Below the pieces are notes generated by a model. It was not told where the DNA came from and searched no databases. It saw only the letters and a program-made list of their open reading frames with translations. Of a stretch of DNA of 64,000 nucleotides, positions 9,327 through 16,759 are shown one piece after another. Every line of letters starts with the position of its first letter. The stretch's first letter is position 1. The translations under genes were made by a program, and so were the position numbers. Origin of the DNA: Brasilonema sennae CENA114 (GTDB lineage: Bacteria; Cyanobacteriota; Cyanobacteriia; Cyanobacteriales; Nostocaceae); the NCBI RefSeq assembly GCF_006968745.1, contig NZ_CP030118.1, forward strand, positions 4,554,399-4,618,398, written 5' to 3'.

Positions 9327-9381
9327 TTCAAGGGTTTTAAACTCATTGATTACGCATAAGTCAAGCATTTATGTTTTTTTT
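9327..9381 (+). promoter_or_regulatory. 55-bp HTH-locus box, copy B
   Basis: This aligns ungapped with the other three boxes. It contains CATAA (9355-9359), a nine-base spacer and TTATG (9369-9373). It is 174 bp upstream of the secreted-protein gene (start 9153, minus). On the other side it is followed by a decayed leader of the HTH gene (about 9480-9660). Operator or promoter role is inferred. Confidence 0.65.
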
Positions 9382-9479
9382 TGAAAAATCATATGTAAAA
9401 AATGGTAAAACAAAATCCATTGAGGTGCTCTCACTACTCTGAATTTTGCAATTTGAAACTGAGCTATGTCTCTGATCGC

Positions 9480-9660
9480 AGATGGAGTTTGGCACAATGT
9501 CACAGCATCATTGTCTAAAAAGCCACACTTGCGAGCGTTCACCAAATTAATGTGAAATTGTTTTGAGCCACATATAATTATTTAGACTTTGGAGCCAGAA
9601 GTAAATAGAAATTCGTAAGTTTCATTTTGGCAATAGAACCCAAGTTCTCAATTCCGTCTT
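9480..9660 (+). pseudogene. Remnant of HTH gene leader region
   Basis: This segment resembles the stretch between box A and the intact HTH gene start (about 20430-20610). Shared pieces include GTCACA, a GTTCACCAAATTAATGTGAA-like string, and a run resembling AGACTTTTGATTCCGAGAAGTA. The HTH coding sequence itself is missing. Sequence related to the TolC gene leader starts at about 9757. This supports box B once having had an HTH gene on its right, as boxes A and D do. Confidence 0.5.
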
Positions 9661-9756
9661 AACCTTTAAGCTGACATGTCATTAGAAACGGTACCAAGCG
9701 TTCAGCCTGTCCAGTTGGTTGAGTAAGTCCTGTAGACATTAACCCAGTAATTTATA

Positions 9757-10064
9757 ATTTTTTCGCTCAAAACTAAAGCACTTTTGTTTCAGATCCTTAT
9801 ACAAAAGGTAAGGTGTGCAGTCTAAAGTAAAATCAGGACACAAATTCTGTCAGCGTCAATGGTTTTTACTTAACTGAACTACTACCCGATCCAATTCCCT
9901 AGTTTGACATCACCAACCTAACAGTGGCGGTGGCGAAGACTTGACCATTCAATTTAAACTGTTCAATTTAAAGCGAATAGCTTTGTCCAATCGGTGTCGA
10001 AAATTAATTTCAGTCCTAAAGACTCAGGCGAAGCAGTGCAATTTACTCAGAAATTCAAATCATT
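9757..10064 (+). repeat. Duplicated leader of TolC-like gene, left copy
   Basis: This corresponds to 12228-12526 (shared CGCTCAAAACTAAAGCACTTTTG and GTAAAATCA segments) and is the untranslated leader of the TolC-like gene. It belongs to the tandem duplication spanning 8174-13292. No gene is seen in it. Confidence 0.65.
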
Positions 10065-11096
10065 ATGGAGAAGCCACCTAACCAAGACTCTCAACGTCAA
10101 AACCAAGGCGAGCATCTATCTAGACGACCCGTCAGCTTCTTGTTACTTAAGGTGGTCGTTGTTGTAACTGTAACTTTGGGTATGGCTTGTATTCTCGCCC
10201 TAATTTTTAAGTCCCAAAAGATACTCAAACCTGCTGCTAGCGTTGAAACAGCAGTTAAACCGCCAATCGTTCAACCTACGGCTGGTGAAAACATCAAACA
10301 CATTCAAAGCAAAGGCAATGAACAACTCAGCAAGGGTGAGACGATTGTCTTACCCTTGAAAAACCCTTTGGAAACTCCTACAGAGTGGAAACGCCTACAG
10401 CAAACTCAGAGCGAAAAACCGACACATTACGCTTCAAGAATGCCAACGGTAAACGCGAATACACCCATAACTCATTCCCAACCTCAGAGCCAAAACAACC
10501 AACTGCTTGTTAAAAGTTGGAAGTTAAATGACGCTATGCGATCGCCCTCCCAAACGCTGCACTCCGCCCAATCGCAAGTCGCCTTTACATCACACTCCTC
10601 AACCTCTCGTTTACAGAAAGAACTAGGAAATGACAGACGAGAGGCTTTGGCTATATCTACGCCAGAAATGAAAGACTCTGTCTCTCGTAAAGCATTCCCA
10701 AGTTCCACCTGGGAACGAGAAGATACGAGAAAAGAGGACACGAGGATGCAAAGACTAGAAAGCAAAGAGACAAAAGGACACGAGGAAAGAGGATACAGGG
10801 ATATCTCTGCGTCATCACGTCTTCCCACCCCACCAACGGCAACAAAGCAGGACATCATGTTCCAGTTCATTCTCGAAGCGGCGCTTTTGAGCTTATTGGG
10901 GGGAACTGTGGCGATCGCCTCGGTGCATGGGTTAACTTTGGTGGTTGCCGGTACTTTTGATTTGCCCTATCAATTTGAAAGCAGTACAGCCGCTTTGTCC
11001 TTAGGTTCAGCGCTGTTGGTGGGGGTGGGCGCTGGTTTTCTCCCGGCTCTACGAGCTAGCCACCTAAATCCTGTTACAGCTTTGCGTAGCACATAG
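10065..11096 (+). CDS. Chimeric gene: TolC-like N-terminus fused to MacB-type C-terminus
   Basis: The first 258 or so codons match the N-terminal extension of the TolC-like protein at 12527, with a membrane segment at about 28-47 and the same Gln/Ser/Pro-rich linker with a repeat-derived SSTWEREDTRKEDTR run. After SRLPTPP the frame passes directly, without a stop, into the last 86 residues of the MacB-type permease (QDIMFQFILEAALLS to NPVTALRST). The breakpoint is at 10836-10838. The protein would lack both the outer-membrane barrel and the permease core, so it is probably a by-product of tandem duplication. The open frame is nevertheless intact over 343 codons, so selection or recent origin must explain its survival. 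Confidence 0.7.
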   Translation: MEKPPNQDSQRQNQGEHLSRRPVSFLLLKVVVVVTVTLGMACILALIFKSQKILKPAASVETAVKPPIVQPTAGENIKHIQSKGNEQLSKGETIVLPLKNPLETPTEWKRLQQTQSEKPTHYASRMPTVNANTPITHSQPQSQNNQLLVKSWKLNDAMRSPSQTLHSAQSQVAFTSHSSTSRLQKELGNDRREALAISTPEMKDSVSRKAFPSSTWEREDTRKEDTRMQRLESKETKGHEERGYRDISASSRLPTPPTATKQDIMFQFILEAALLSLLGGTVAIASVHGLTLVVAGTFDLPYQFESSTAALSLGSALLVGVGAGFLPALRASHLNPVTALRST

Positions 11097-11128
11097 TGTT
11101 TGTCGCAAGCATCGCAGTCAATTAATAA

Positions 11129-11155
11129 GCCCCCAAGTGGCAAGCTATTGGGGGC
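11129..11155. terminator. Hairpin after chimeric gene
   Basis: This is an imperfect copy of the hairpin at 8464-8489 (GCCCCCAA arm pairing with TTGGGGGC), 32 bp after the chimeric gene stop. It is part of the right duplicated unit. Confidence 0.5.
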
Positions 11156-11535
11156 AGTCCTACACTTATTTGAGATAGCTTTTTAGAGCGCTACCAAGCA
11201 GGTATGCCGCTGTAACCAGCTGCACACCGAAGCTTGGTGATCAAGCGGACCGCCGGAGGGATGGCGCTGTAGGTACTGGAAGCGGGCATCCGTGGCTGGT
11301 TTAGATAGCGTTGCGTTTGTCAATAAATAATTGTCCAGAATATTCAATCGGAGTGCAGGTATCAAACTAACCTTGGCTATGACTTTTAACAGCAAGATAG
11401 AACGATGTGCGTAAATATTACGCAAAGCTCCCAAATTGTCAGTTCTCCACTACGCGCTCAGAGGAATTTTTAAGTAACATTACTTATTGACAAATGAGAT
11501 GTGACCTTAAATTGTCCTGTATAGGAGAAATAAAA
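11156..11535. other. Intergenic tail of right duplicated unit
   Basis: I see no convincing gene here. A moderately GC-rich piece (11200-11300) is open on the minus strand (ending HTCLVAL at 11183) but has no Shine-Dalgarno and no recognisable motif. It may be debris of an earlier cargo gene. Confidence 0.4.
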
Positions 11536-11844
11536 TCAGCATCTATCCAGTCTATCAAATCTACCTAACGTCCATGTAAAGGTACGTTGCTGGCCACGGT
11601 TGAGAACGTTGCATCCTGAGTCCGGTCCCCAGGCAATGATGAGCTTCACCCGCTGCTGGTTTCCACAATCGTTTCTCACAGTTATACTCCTTGACGATTG
11701 ACTTATTACCCTGATGCAGCTTGGCGCAGGAGCAGCAAATGATGGTGGGATAGTGCTAACAAGCGAAAGAGATGCTGCGGCTGTACCGATAGCAGCCATA
11801 CTAGTTAATTTCACGAAATTATCTTTGATGAGCTTGGCGTACAT
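11536..11844 (-). CDS. Secreted tendamistat-like (alpha-amylase inhibitor fold) protein (cargo 2)
   Basis: This 102-residue protein starts at the ATG at 11844 with AAAGGAG (11851-11857) upstream. The Sec signal peptide ends in PPSFA, leaving a mature protein of about 65 residues that begins APAPSC. The four cysteines are spaced 17, 18 and 24 residues apart; the Streptomyces alpha-amylase inhibitor tendamistat, as I recall it, has 16, 18 and 28. It also shares PAPSC at the start, a KxxI-type central strand, a GxxxTF turn and a closing RxxxLxRC. The inhibitory Trp-Arg-Tyr triad of tendamistat corresponds here to Ser-Arg-Ser, so amylase inhibition is doubtful even if the fold is shared. It occupies the cargo position of the right unit. 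Confidence 0.55.
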   Translation of the reverse strand: MYAKLIKDNFVKLTSMAAIGTAAASLSLVSTIPPSFAAPAPSCIRVISQSSRSITVRNDCGNQQRVKLIIAWGPDSGCNVLNRGQQRTFTWTLGRFDRLDRC

Positions 11845-12079
11845 ATTTATCTCCTTTGGGATTTACACATTGAGAGAATGAAAACAATCTGCATCCTAAT
11901 TTTGTTGGTGCAGTAATTTCAATTTGAAAGTTAATTCAAAATCTGACAAAAAATTGGATGTTTGATTAGCAGAATTTTCGGTTGATTTTTAGTTTTTATT
12001 CACCTACTTTTATCAAGTAGAACTAACTTGTCAACGCCTAATCTACTTAATCCAATTTTTATCCGATGAAATTTAGAAA

Positions 12080-12134
12080 ATCAAGGGGAGGCAGCTTGTT
12101 TATAAAACATAACTACAGGATTTATGTTTTCATT
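12080..12134 (+). promoter_or_regulatory. 55-bp HTH-locus box, copy C
   Basis: This is the most diverged of the four boxes in its left third, yet it aligns without gaps. It has the longest dyad: AAAACATAA, nine bases, TTATGTTTT (12105-12130). It lies 236 bp upstream of the tendamistat-like gene (minus) and about 390 bp upstream of the TolC-like gene (plus). Confidence 0.6.
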
Positions 12135-12526
12135 TTGTTAAGTTTTTAAAGAATCAAGATGAGAAGTGTGCTAAATATTAATATCTAGAGTGCTTCTGGC
12201 TTTTAAGAAAGCTAATGATTAATAAAATCATCTTTTCCGCTCAAAACTAAAGCACTTTTGTTTTTTGAAACTTACACAGAAAGTAAGATGAGCAGTGTAA
12301 AGTAAAATCAAGGCAATAATTCAGACAGCAGCAATGAGTTTTACTAAACTCAATGACTGCCTGATGCAACTCCCAAATCTAACATCGCCAATCTAACAGT
12401 GGCGGTGGTGTCTAAAGACCTGACCGTTCATTTCAAAGCTAATGGCTTTGTCCTGGTGGTGTCCCAAATCAATCTCAATCCCAAAGAGTCAGGCTAAGCA
12501 GAGCAATTTACTAAATTCAAGTCATC
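12135..12526 (+). other. Leader of TolC-like gene, right copy
   Basis: This is non-coding. The part from 12228 matches 9757-10064. AT-rich sequence before it may be the last trace of an HTH gene leader. No promoter can be named with confidence. Confidence 0.4.
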
Positions 12527-14857
12527 ATGCAGAAGCCATCTAACCAAGACTCTCAACGTCAAAACCAACGCGAGCATCAATTTCTCCGAACCGTTAACTT
12601 CTTGTTACTTAATGTGGTCGTTGTTTCAACTGTAATTGTGGGTACAGCTCGTATTCTCACCCCAATTTTGAAATCCCAAAAGATACTTCAACCAGCAGTC
12701 AGCGTTGAGCCAGCTGTCAAACGGTTAATCGTTCAACCTGTGGCTGGTGAAAACATCAAACACCAAAGCAAAGACAATCAGCAACTTAGCAAGGGTGAGG
12801 CGATTGTCTTACCTTTGAAAAACCCTTCGGAAACTCCTACAGAGTGGAAACGCCCACAGCAAACTCAGAGCGAAAAACCGACACACTACGCTTCAAAAAT
12901 GCCAACGGTAAACGCGAACACACCCATAACTCATTCCCAACCTCAGAGCCAAAACAACCAACTGCTTGTTAAAAGTTGGAAGTTAAATGACGCTACGCGA
13001 TCGCCCTCTGAAGCGCTGCACTCCGTGGAATCGCAAGTCGCCTTTACATCACCCTCAACCTCTCGTTCACACAAAGAACCAGAAAATGACAGACGAGAGG
13101 CTTTGGCGATACCTACGCCAGAAATGAAAGATTCTGTCTCTGGTAAAGCATTCCCAAGTTCCACCTGGGAACGAGAAGATACGAGAAAAGAGGACACGAG
13201 GACGCAAAGACTAGAAAGCAAAGAGACAAAAGGACACGAGGAAAGAGGACACAGAGATATCTCTGCGTCATCACGTCTTCCCACCCCACCAAATTTCCCT
13301 TCAAAACAGGAGACTCAGCCGATGTTGCCCCGCAAGCAGAGTAACTTTAGGGCGGGTGCGTCTTTTCTCGCGTCACCGAGTCTCTCCCTCTCCATGTCAT
13401 CACAGCCGCTTCACCATGTCTTCTCTCAAACGCCTCAAGTACCACGACAGAATCTAACTTCGTATCAGAACCAAATTTCAAAAGTAGAACAAGCAAATAC
13501 AGTAACTCAAAGTAGTCTGAAACAGAGTCAACCCAAACCATTACCAAAAGTACGTCCTGTTGCACTAAAGCTCTCTGATGTTGTCGTCTTGGCTTTGCAA
13601 AACAATAGATCTATAAAAAACGCATATCTCGAAAGAATAGCTCAAAAACAAGACTTGGCAGTGGAAGAAGATAAATTTGCTCCTGACTTTACACCTACCC
13701 TGTCAACGTCGATGGCATCATCCGGCTCAGGTGCAAGCACAACAACGACTAATGAAGTCGGTCTTGAGGCAAAAATGAAGATTCCCACCGGGGGGGAACT
13801 GAGTTTTGGCTTGACAGCTAACGCTCTAACGCCAAAGATAACTTTTAATCAACCTCTACTAAGAGGAGCTGGAATCGATGTAAACACAGCTTCGATTAAG
13901 ACGGCTCGACTTACTGAAAAGAGTAACGTCTTGGGTTTAAAATCGACATTGACAAACACCATTACGGATGCTATAATACAATACCTGAATTTACTCCGCG
14001 CTCAGGAACGGGTAAAAATTGAGCAGCTTTCGCTGAAAAGTGCTCAAGAACTTCTGGAAATAAACCAAGCTCTGATTGAGGCGGGTAGGTTGGCACCGGT
14101 TGACATTATCCAAAGTCAGACAGCGATCGCTAATCGACAAGTCAGCTTGGTGGCTGCTCAAAATAATCTTGAGTCAACAAAGTTAGCTCTACTTCAGATT
14201 CTTGACATTGATCAAAACACTAATATTATGGCTGCAGAAGTTCCAAAGGCGTCACCCGTGACTCTAGACGCGAACAAACTTCGGCAATTAGCGCTCTTAA
14301 GTCAGCCAGAATATTTGCAGGCACAGCTAAACCTGGACAAAGCTAAACTTGACCTGTTGCAGGCAAAAAATAACAGACGCTGGGACTTGGGTTTGAATGT
14401 CAGCTATGACAATACAGGAGACAACGCAACACCAGACGTGAGAGCCGGACTAAGTTTTAGCAAAACATTGGGCGATCTCACACCGGAACAGAGGTTTCAG
14501 CGCAGCCGAGTTAACCAATTGCAAGCGGAAAACAATTTGAACGATCAGCGTGAAAGTTTAGAAATTCAGGTAACAGATAGGATTAGAGATGCTAATTTGA
14601 GTTTCTCTCAGGTGCAACTTGCCCGACAAGCGAGGGAGTCTTCGGAACGACAACTAGAGATTGAACGAGAAAAGCAGCGATTAGGCAGAGGATCTGGAGT
14701 TTTTGAAATTGTGAGTTTGGAAAATAGTTTGGTAGAAGCAAGAAACGCAGAACTTAATGCAACTATTGAATATCTCAACGCTTTGACGAACCTTGATAAA
14801 ACTGTAGGAACCACATTAGATACCTGGCAGGTAACAATTGAGAGCAATAAGAAATGA
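12527..14857 (+). CDS. TolC-family outer membrane efflux protein with long N-terminal extension
   Basis: This 776-residue protein has two outer-membrane-efflux-protein (OEP) repeats in its C-terminal 440 residues (KLSDVVVLALQNNRSIKNAYLE ... AQERVKIEQLSLKSAQELLE; LRQLALLSQPEYLQAQLNLDKA), with the helical hairpins and barrel strands of a TolC channel. The first 330 residues are unusual for TolC: a membrane helix at about 25-46 and then a low-complexity Gln/Ser/Thr/Pro linker. Part of the linker (about 205-250) is encoded by repetitive intergenic-type DNA (13140-13290). It probably serves as exit duct for both the MacB-like and the C39 exporters. It converges on the second HlyD gene. Confidence 0.85.
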   Translation: MQKPSNQDSQRQNQREHQFLRTVNFLLLNVVVVSTVIVGTARILTPILKSQKILQPAVSVEPAVKRLIVQPVAGENIKHQSKDNQQLSKGEAIVLPLKNPSETPTEWKRPQQTQSEKPTHYASKMPTVNANTPITHSQPQSQNNQLLVKSWKLNDATRSPSEALHSVESQVAFTSPSTSRSHKEPENDRREALAIPTPEMKDSVSGKAFPSSTWEREDTRKEDTRTQRLESKETKGHEERGHRDISASSRLPTPPNFPSKQETQPMLPRKQSNFRAGASFLASPSLSLSMSSQPLHHVFSQTPQVPRQNLTSYQNQISKVEQANTVTQSSLKQSQPKPLPKVRPVALKLSDVVVLALQNNRSIKNAYLERIAQKQDLAVEEDKFAPDFTPTLSTSMASSGSGASTTTTNEVGLEAKMKIPTGGELSFGLTANALTPKITFNQPLLRGAGIDVNTASIKTARLTEKSNVLGLKSTLTNTITDAIIQYLNLLRAQERVKIEQLSLKSAQELLEINQALIEAGRLAPVDIIQSQTAIANRQVSLVAAQNNLESTKLALLQILDIDQNTNIMAAEVPKASPVTLDANKLRQLALLSQPEYLQAQLNLDKAKLDLLQAKNNRRWDLGLNVSYDNTGDNATPDVRAGLSFSKTLGDLTPEQRFQRSRVNQLQAENNLNDQRESLEIQVTDRIRDANLSFSQVQLARQARESSERQLEIEREKQRLGRGSGVFEIVSLENSLVEARNAELNATIEYLNALTNLDKTVGTTLDTWQVTIESNKK
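13135..13290 (+). repeat. Repetitive DNA read as TolC linker
   Basis: An inverted repeat TTCCCAAGTTCCACCTGGGAA is followed by a purine-rich run of GAGGACACGAGG-type units and GATATCTCTGCGTCATCACG. This is the style of dispersed cyanobacterial intergenic repeats, here kept in frame. A second copy is at 10690-10835 through the tandem duplication. Confidence 0.55.
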
Positions 14858-15156
14858 GTTTTTTCCAGTGTACTTTGGGACAGTAACAGTAACCGTTCAG
14901 AGGGGAATGGATACTTTACAAACATCCTCTGAAACTGGCTGATGCTTGTCATGGGCGTTCAGCGTAGCTCTCCGTAGGAATCGCAAGCTTGAAGCTCAGT
15001 TAGAGATTGGTATTGGGATTTTTCGGAGATGTCTATTACTAACCTTATACCATTTCACGAAATCCTTGATACAAATGATTTTTCTGGAATTATTTCCCCC
15101 AGCTCCGGTGTCCCCTGCTCACGCCAGGTGCTACAACGGGGGGAACCCTCCGAAGC

Positions 15157-15183
15157 TTTGAGCGGAGGAAACCTCCGCTCAAA
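15157..15183. terminator. Bidirectional hairpin between convergent TolC-like and HlyD genes
   Basis: A perfect 12-bp stem TTTGAGCGGAGG / CCTCCGCTCAAA with an AAA loop lies in the 390-bp convergent gap 14858-15247. It is well placed to stop transcription from both sides. The rest of the gap holds dispersed repeat sequence and no gene. Confidence 0.55.
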
Positions 15184-15247
15184 CTTCTCACCGCAACGCA
15201 CTGGCTCCCCTGCTGCCCATTTGTATCAACCTTAAAGTGAAACGGTA

Positions 15248-16759
15248 TTACACGTCTGCGATTAGCCTTGCCTTTCTCAAAAAGAATTGCAGTACAGTCT
15301 CTTCTTTAGAAATAATATCGGCTGTGCCCTCCATTCCTAATTGAATGGAACACTGTTTTTTGCCATTATATAGTCCAAGGCTTTCTGGCTCAATTGTGAC
15401 CTCGTAAAAAGCAACAACAGCCGCCTTCTGGCTTGCTGCTGTGGGGGACGTTCCTGCAGTTGCACCATTTGCTTGAGGAGTGAATGCATCTGGAGAGATC
15501 GCCTTGACCTTACCTTTTAGGGTGCCGTAATCTGGATAAGGACAAGCAGAAACCCGCACGAGTACTTTTTGTCCTTCTTTCAACTTGCTTTTATCCTCAA
15601 GTGCTACCGCTGCCTTAACCACTATCGGGGCATCACTAGGAACTATTTGCGCGATTTCCTCTCCTGGACGTACAGTTTGACCAGAATTTCGCAGATTTAG
15701 CTTGGAGATAATACCGCCTGCTGTGGCAGTAATGGCAGTCTGCTTGAGGTCGATTTCCACTTGTTGGAGTTCGCGGGCGTCGCGTTCTCGTTGTTTGTGA
15801 ATTTCAATTTGTTGCTGGATGAGGGCTTTACGTTCTTTGTCTAATGTAGCGAAGTTGACTTCCCCCGAAGCTTTTTCTTGGGCAATCCGCGACTCGGCGA
15901 TCGCCACTTCTGCATGACTCGGATTCAGGGCAGAAGCAGCGCGTTCCTTTCTAGCTACGGCTGCCGAAACTGCTTGTTGTAGACGCTCAATTGTTTGTTG
16001 TTGCGCCTCAATGATTGCTTTTTGCGCCTCCACTGCTTGTTCTTGCTGATCAGCAGCCAGTTGTGCTTCCTCAAATTGATTCCAAGAAAGAGCTCCAACT
16101 TTTGCTACACTTTGATATCGGTTCCGCTTTGATCGAGCTGCTGATAAAGCGGCTAGCGTTGACTTTAAATTTGCAGAAGCTGTCCTTAACTCTGCCTCAC
16201 CTTTTTGCAATTCTCTCTGAGCTATCTTGACATTTGCCTCGGCTTCTGCTACGTCCGCAACGGTAGTAATTTGCTTGTCTTGATAGTCTCGGCTTTTGTA
16301 TTGTAGTTCAGAACGAGCAGCAGCAACAACACGGTTAACGCGATCGCTATCGGCTCTCATCTGGTTATTCAGGGCGCTAATTTGAGCATTCAGTTGAACG
16401 ATTTGTAACTGGCTCTGCTGGATGTTGGTTTGCAGTTGACTCTTTTTCGTTTGCAGCTTCGAGTCGTCGATAGTGGCAATGATGTCTCCTTTTTTGACAA
16501 CTTGATTCTCTTTGACTCTGACACCCATAACAGGACCTTCTGTTGCAGCTTGAACAATCCGCAATTCACCAGCAGGACGGAAGTTAGCCTGTGCTTTGAT
16601 GGTAACTTTGTATTGGGTAACAGAAGCAAGAGCGATCGCTATTCCCATAAAACTAAGCATAACCATTCCCCCAACCGTCGTCCAACGACCAATAGGTGGT
16701 AGAAAACCGTTTTCTTCAATTAGGGGAAGAGAATCTGAGTTGGAGTGGCTAAGCATCAT
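15248..16759 (-). CDS. HlyD-type adaptor of the C39 peptide exporter
   Basis: I choose the ATG at 16759 (MMLSHSNSDS, 503 residues). It overlaps the last 11 bases of the exporter gene, a sign of translational coupling. A membrane anchor (about 30-52, VGGMVMLSFMGIAIALASVTQ) is followed by a lipoyl segment (ATEGPVMGVRVKENQVVKKGDIIATID), a very long coiled coil (about 100-330), the second lipoyl half (ITATAGGIISKLNLRNSGQTVRPGEEI) and a beta-barrel. This is the periplasmic adaptor of a type I secretion complex. Partners are the C39 ABC exporter upstream and, by inference, the TolC-like protein at 12527. Its order in the operon (precursors, exporter, adaptor) fits bacteriocin-type export systems. 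Confidence 0.88.
   Translation of the reverse strand: MMLSHSNSDSLPLIEENGFLPPIGRWTTVGGMVMLSFMGIAIALASVTQYKVTIKAQANFRPAGELRIVQAATEGPVMGVRVKENQVVKKGDIIATIDDSKLQTKKSQLQTNIQQSQLQIVQLNAQISALNNQMRADSDRVNRVVAAARSELQYKSRDYQDKQITTVADVAEAEANVKIAQRELQKGEAELRTASANLKSTLAALSAARSKRNRYQSVAKVGALSWNQFEEAQLAADQQEQAVEAQKAIIEAQQQTIERLQQAVSAAVARKERAASALNPSHAEVAIAESRIAQEKASGEVNFATLDKERKALIQQQIEIHKQRERDARELQQVEIDLKQTAITATAGGIISKLNLRNSGQTVRPGEEIAQIVPSDAPIVVKAAVALEDKSKLKEGQKVLVRVSACPYPDYGTLKGKVKAISPDAFTPQANGATAGTSPTAASQKAAVVAFYEVTIEPESLGLYNGKKQCSIQLGMEGTADIISKEETVLQFFLRKARLIADV

Larger units (their letters stand above)
8174..13292. repeat. Tandem duplication of a MacB-C / cargo / box / TolC-N unit
   Basis: Left unit 8174-10836 and right unit 10838-13292 share the same order: the last 86 codons of the MacB-type gene, a GCCCCC hairpin, a minus-strand secreted-protein gene, a 55-bp box, and the leader plus the first 255 or so codons of the TolC-like gene. 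The ends are close in sequence, while the cargo genes differ completely. The junction at 10837 creates the chimeric gene. Confidence 0.8.

Noticed and set aside
11183..11434. Minus-strand 83-codon frame after the chimeric gene
   Set aside because: There is no Shine-Dalgarno, no signal peptide and no recognisable motif. It could be cargo debris but cannot be supported as a gene.
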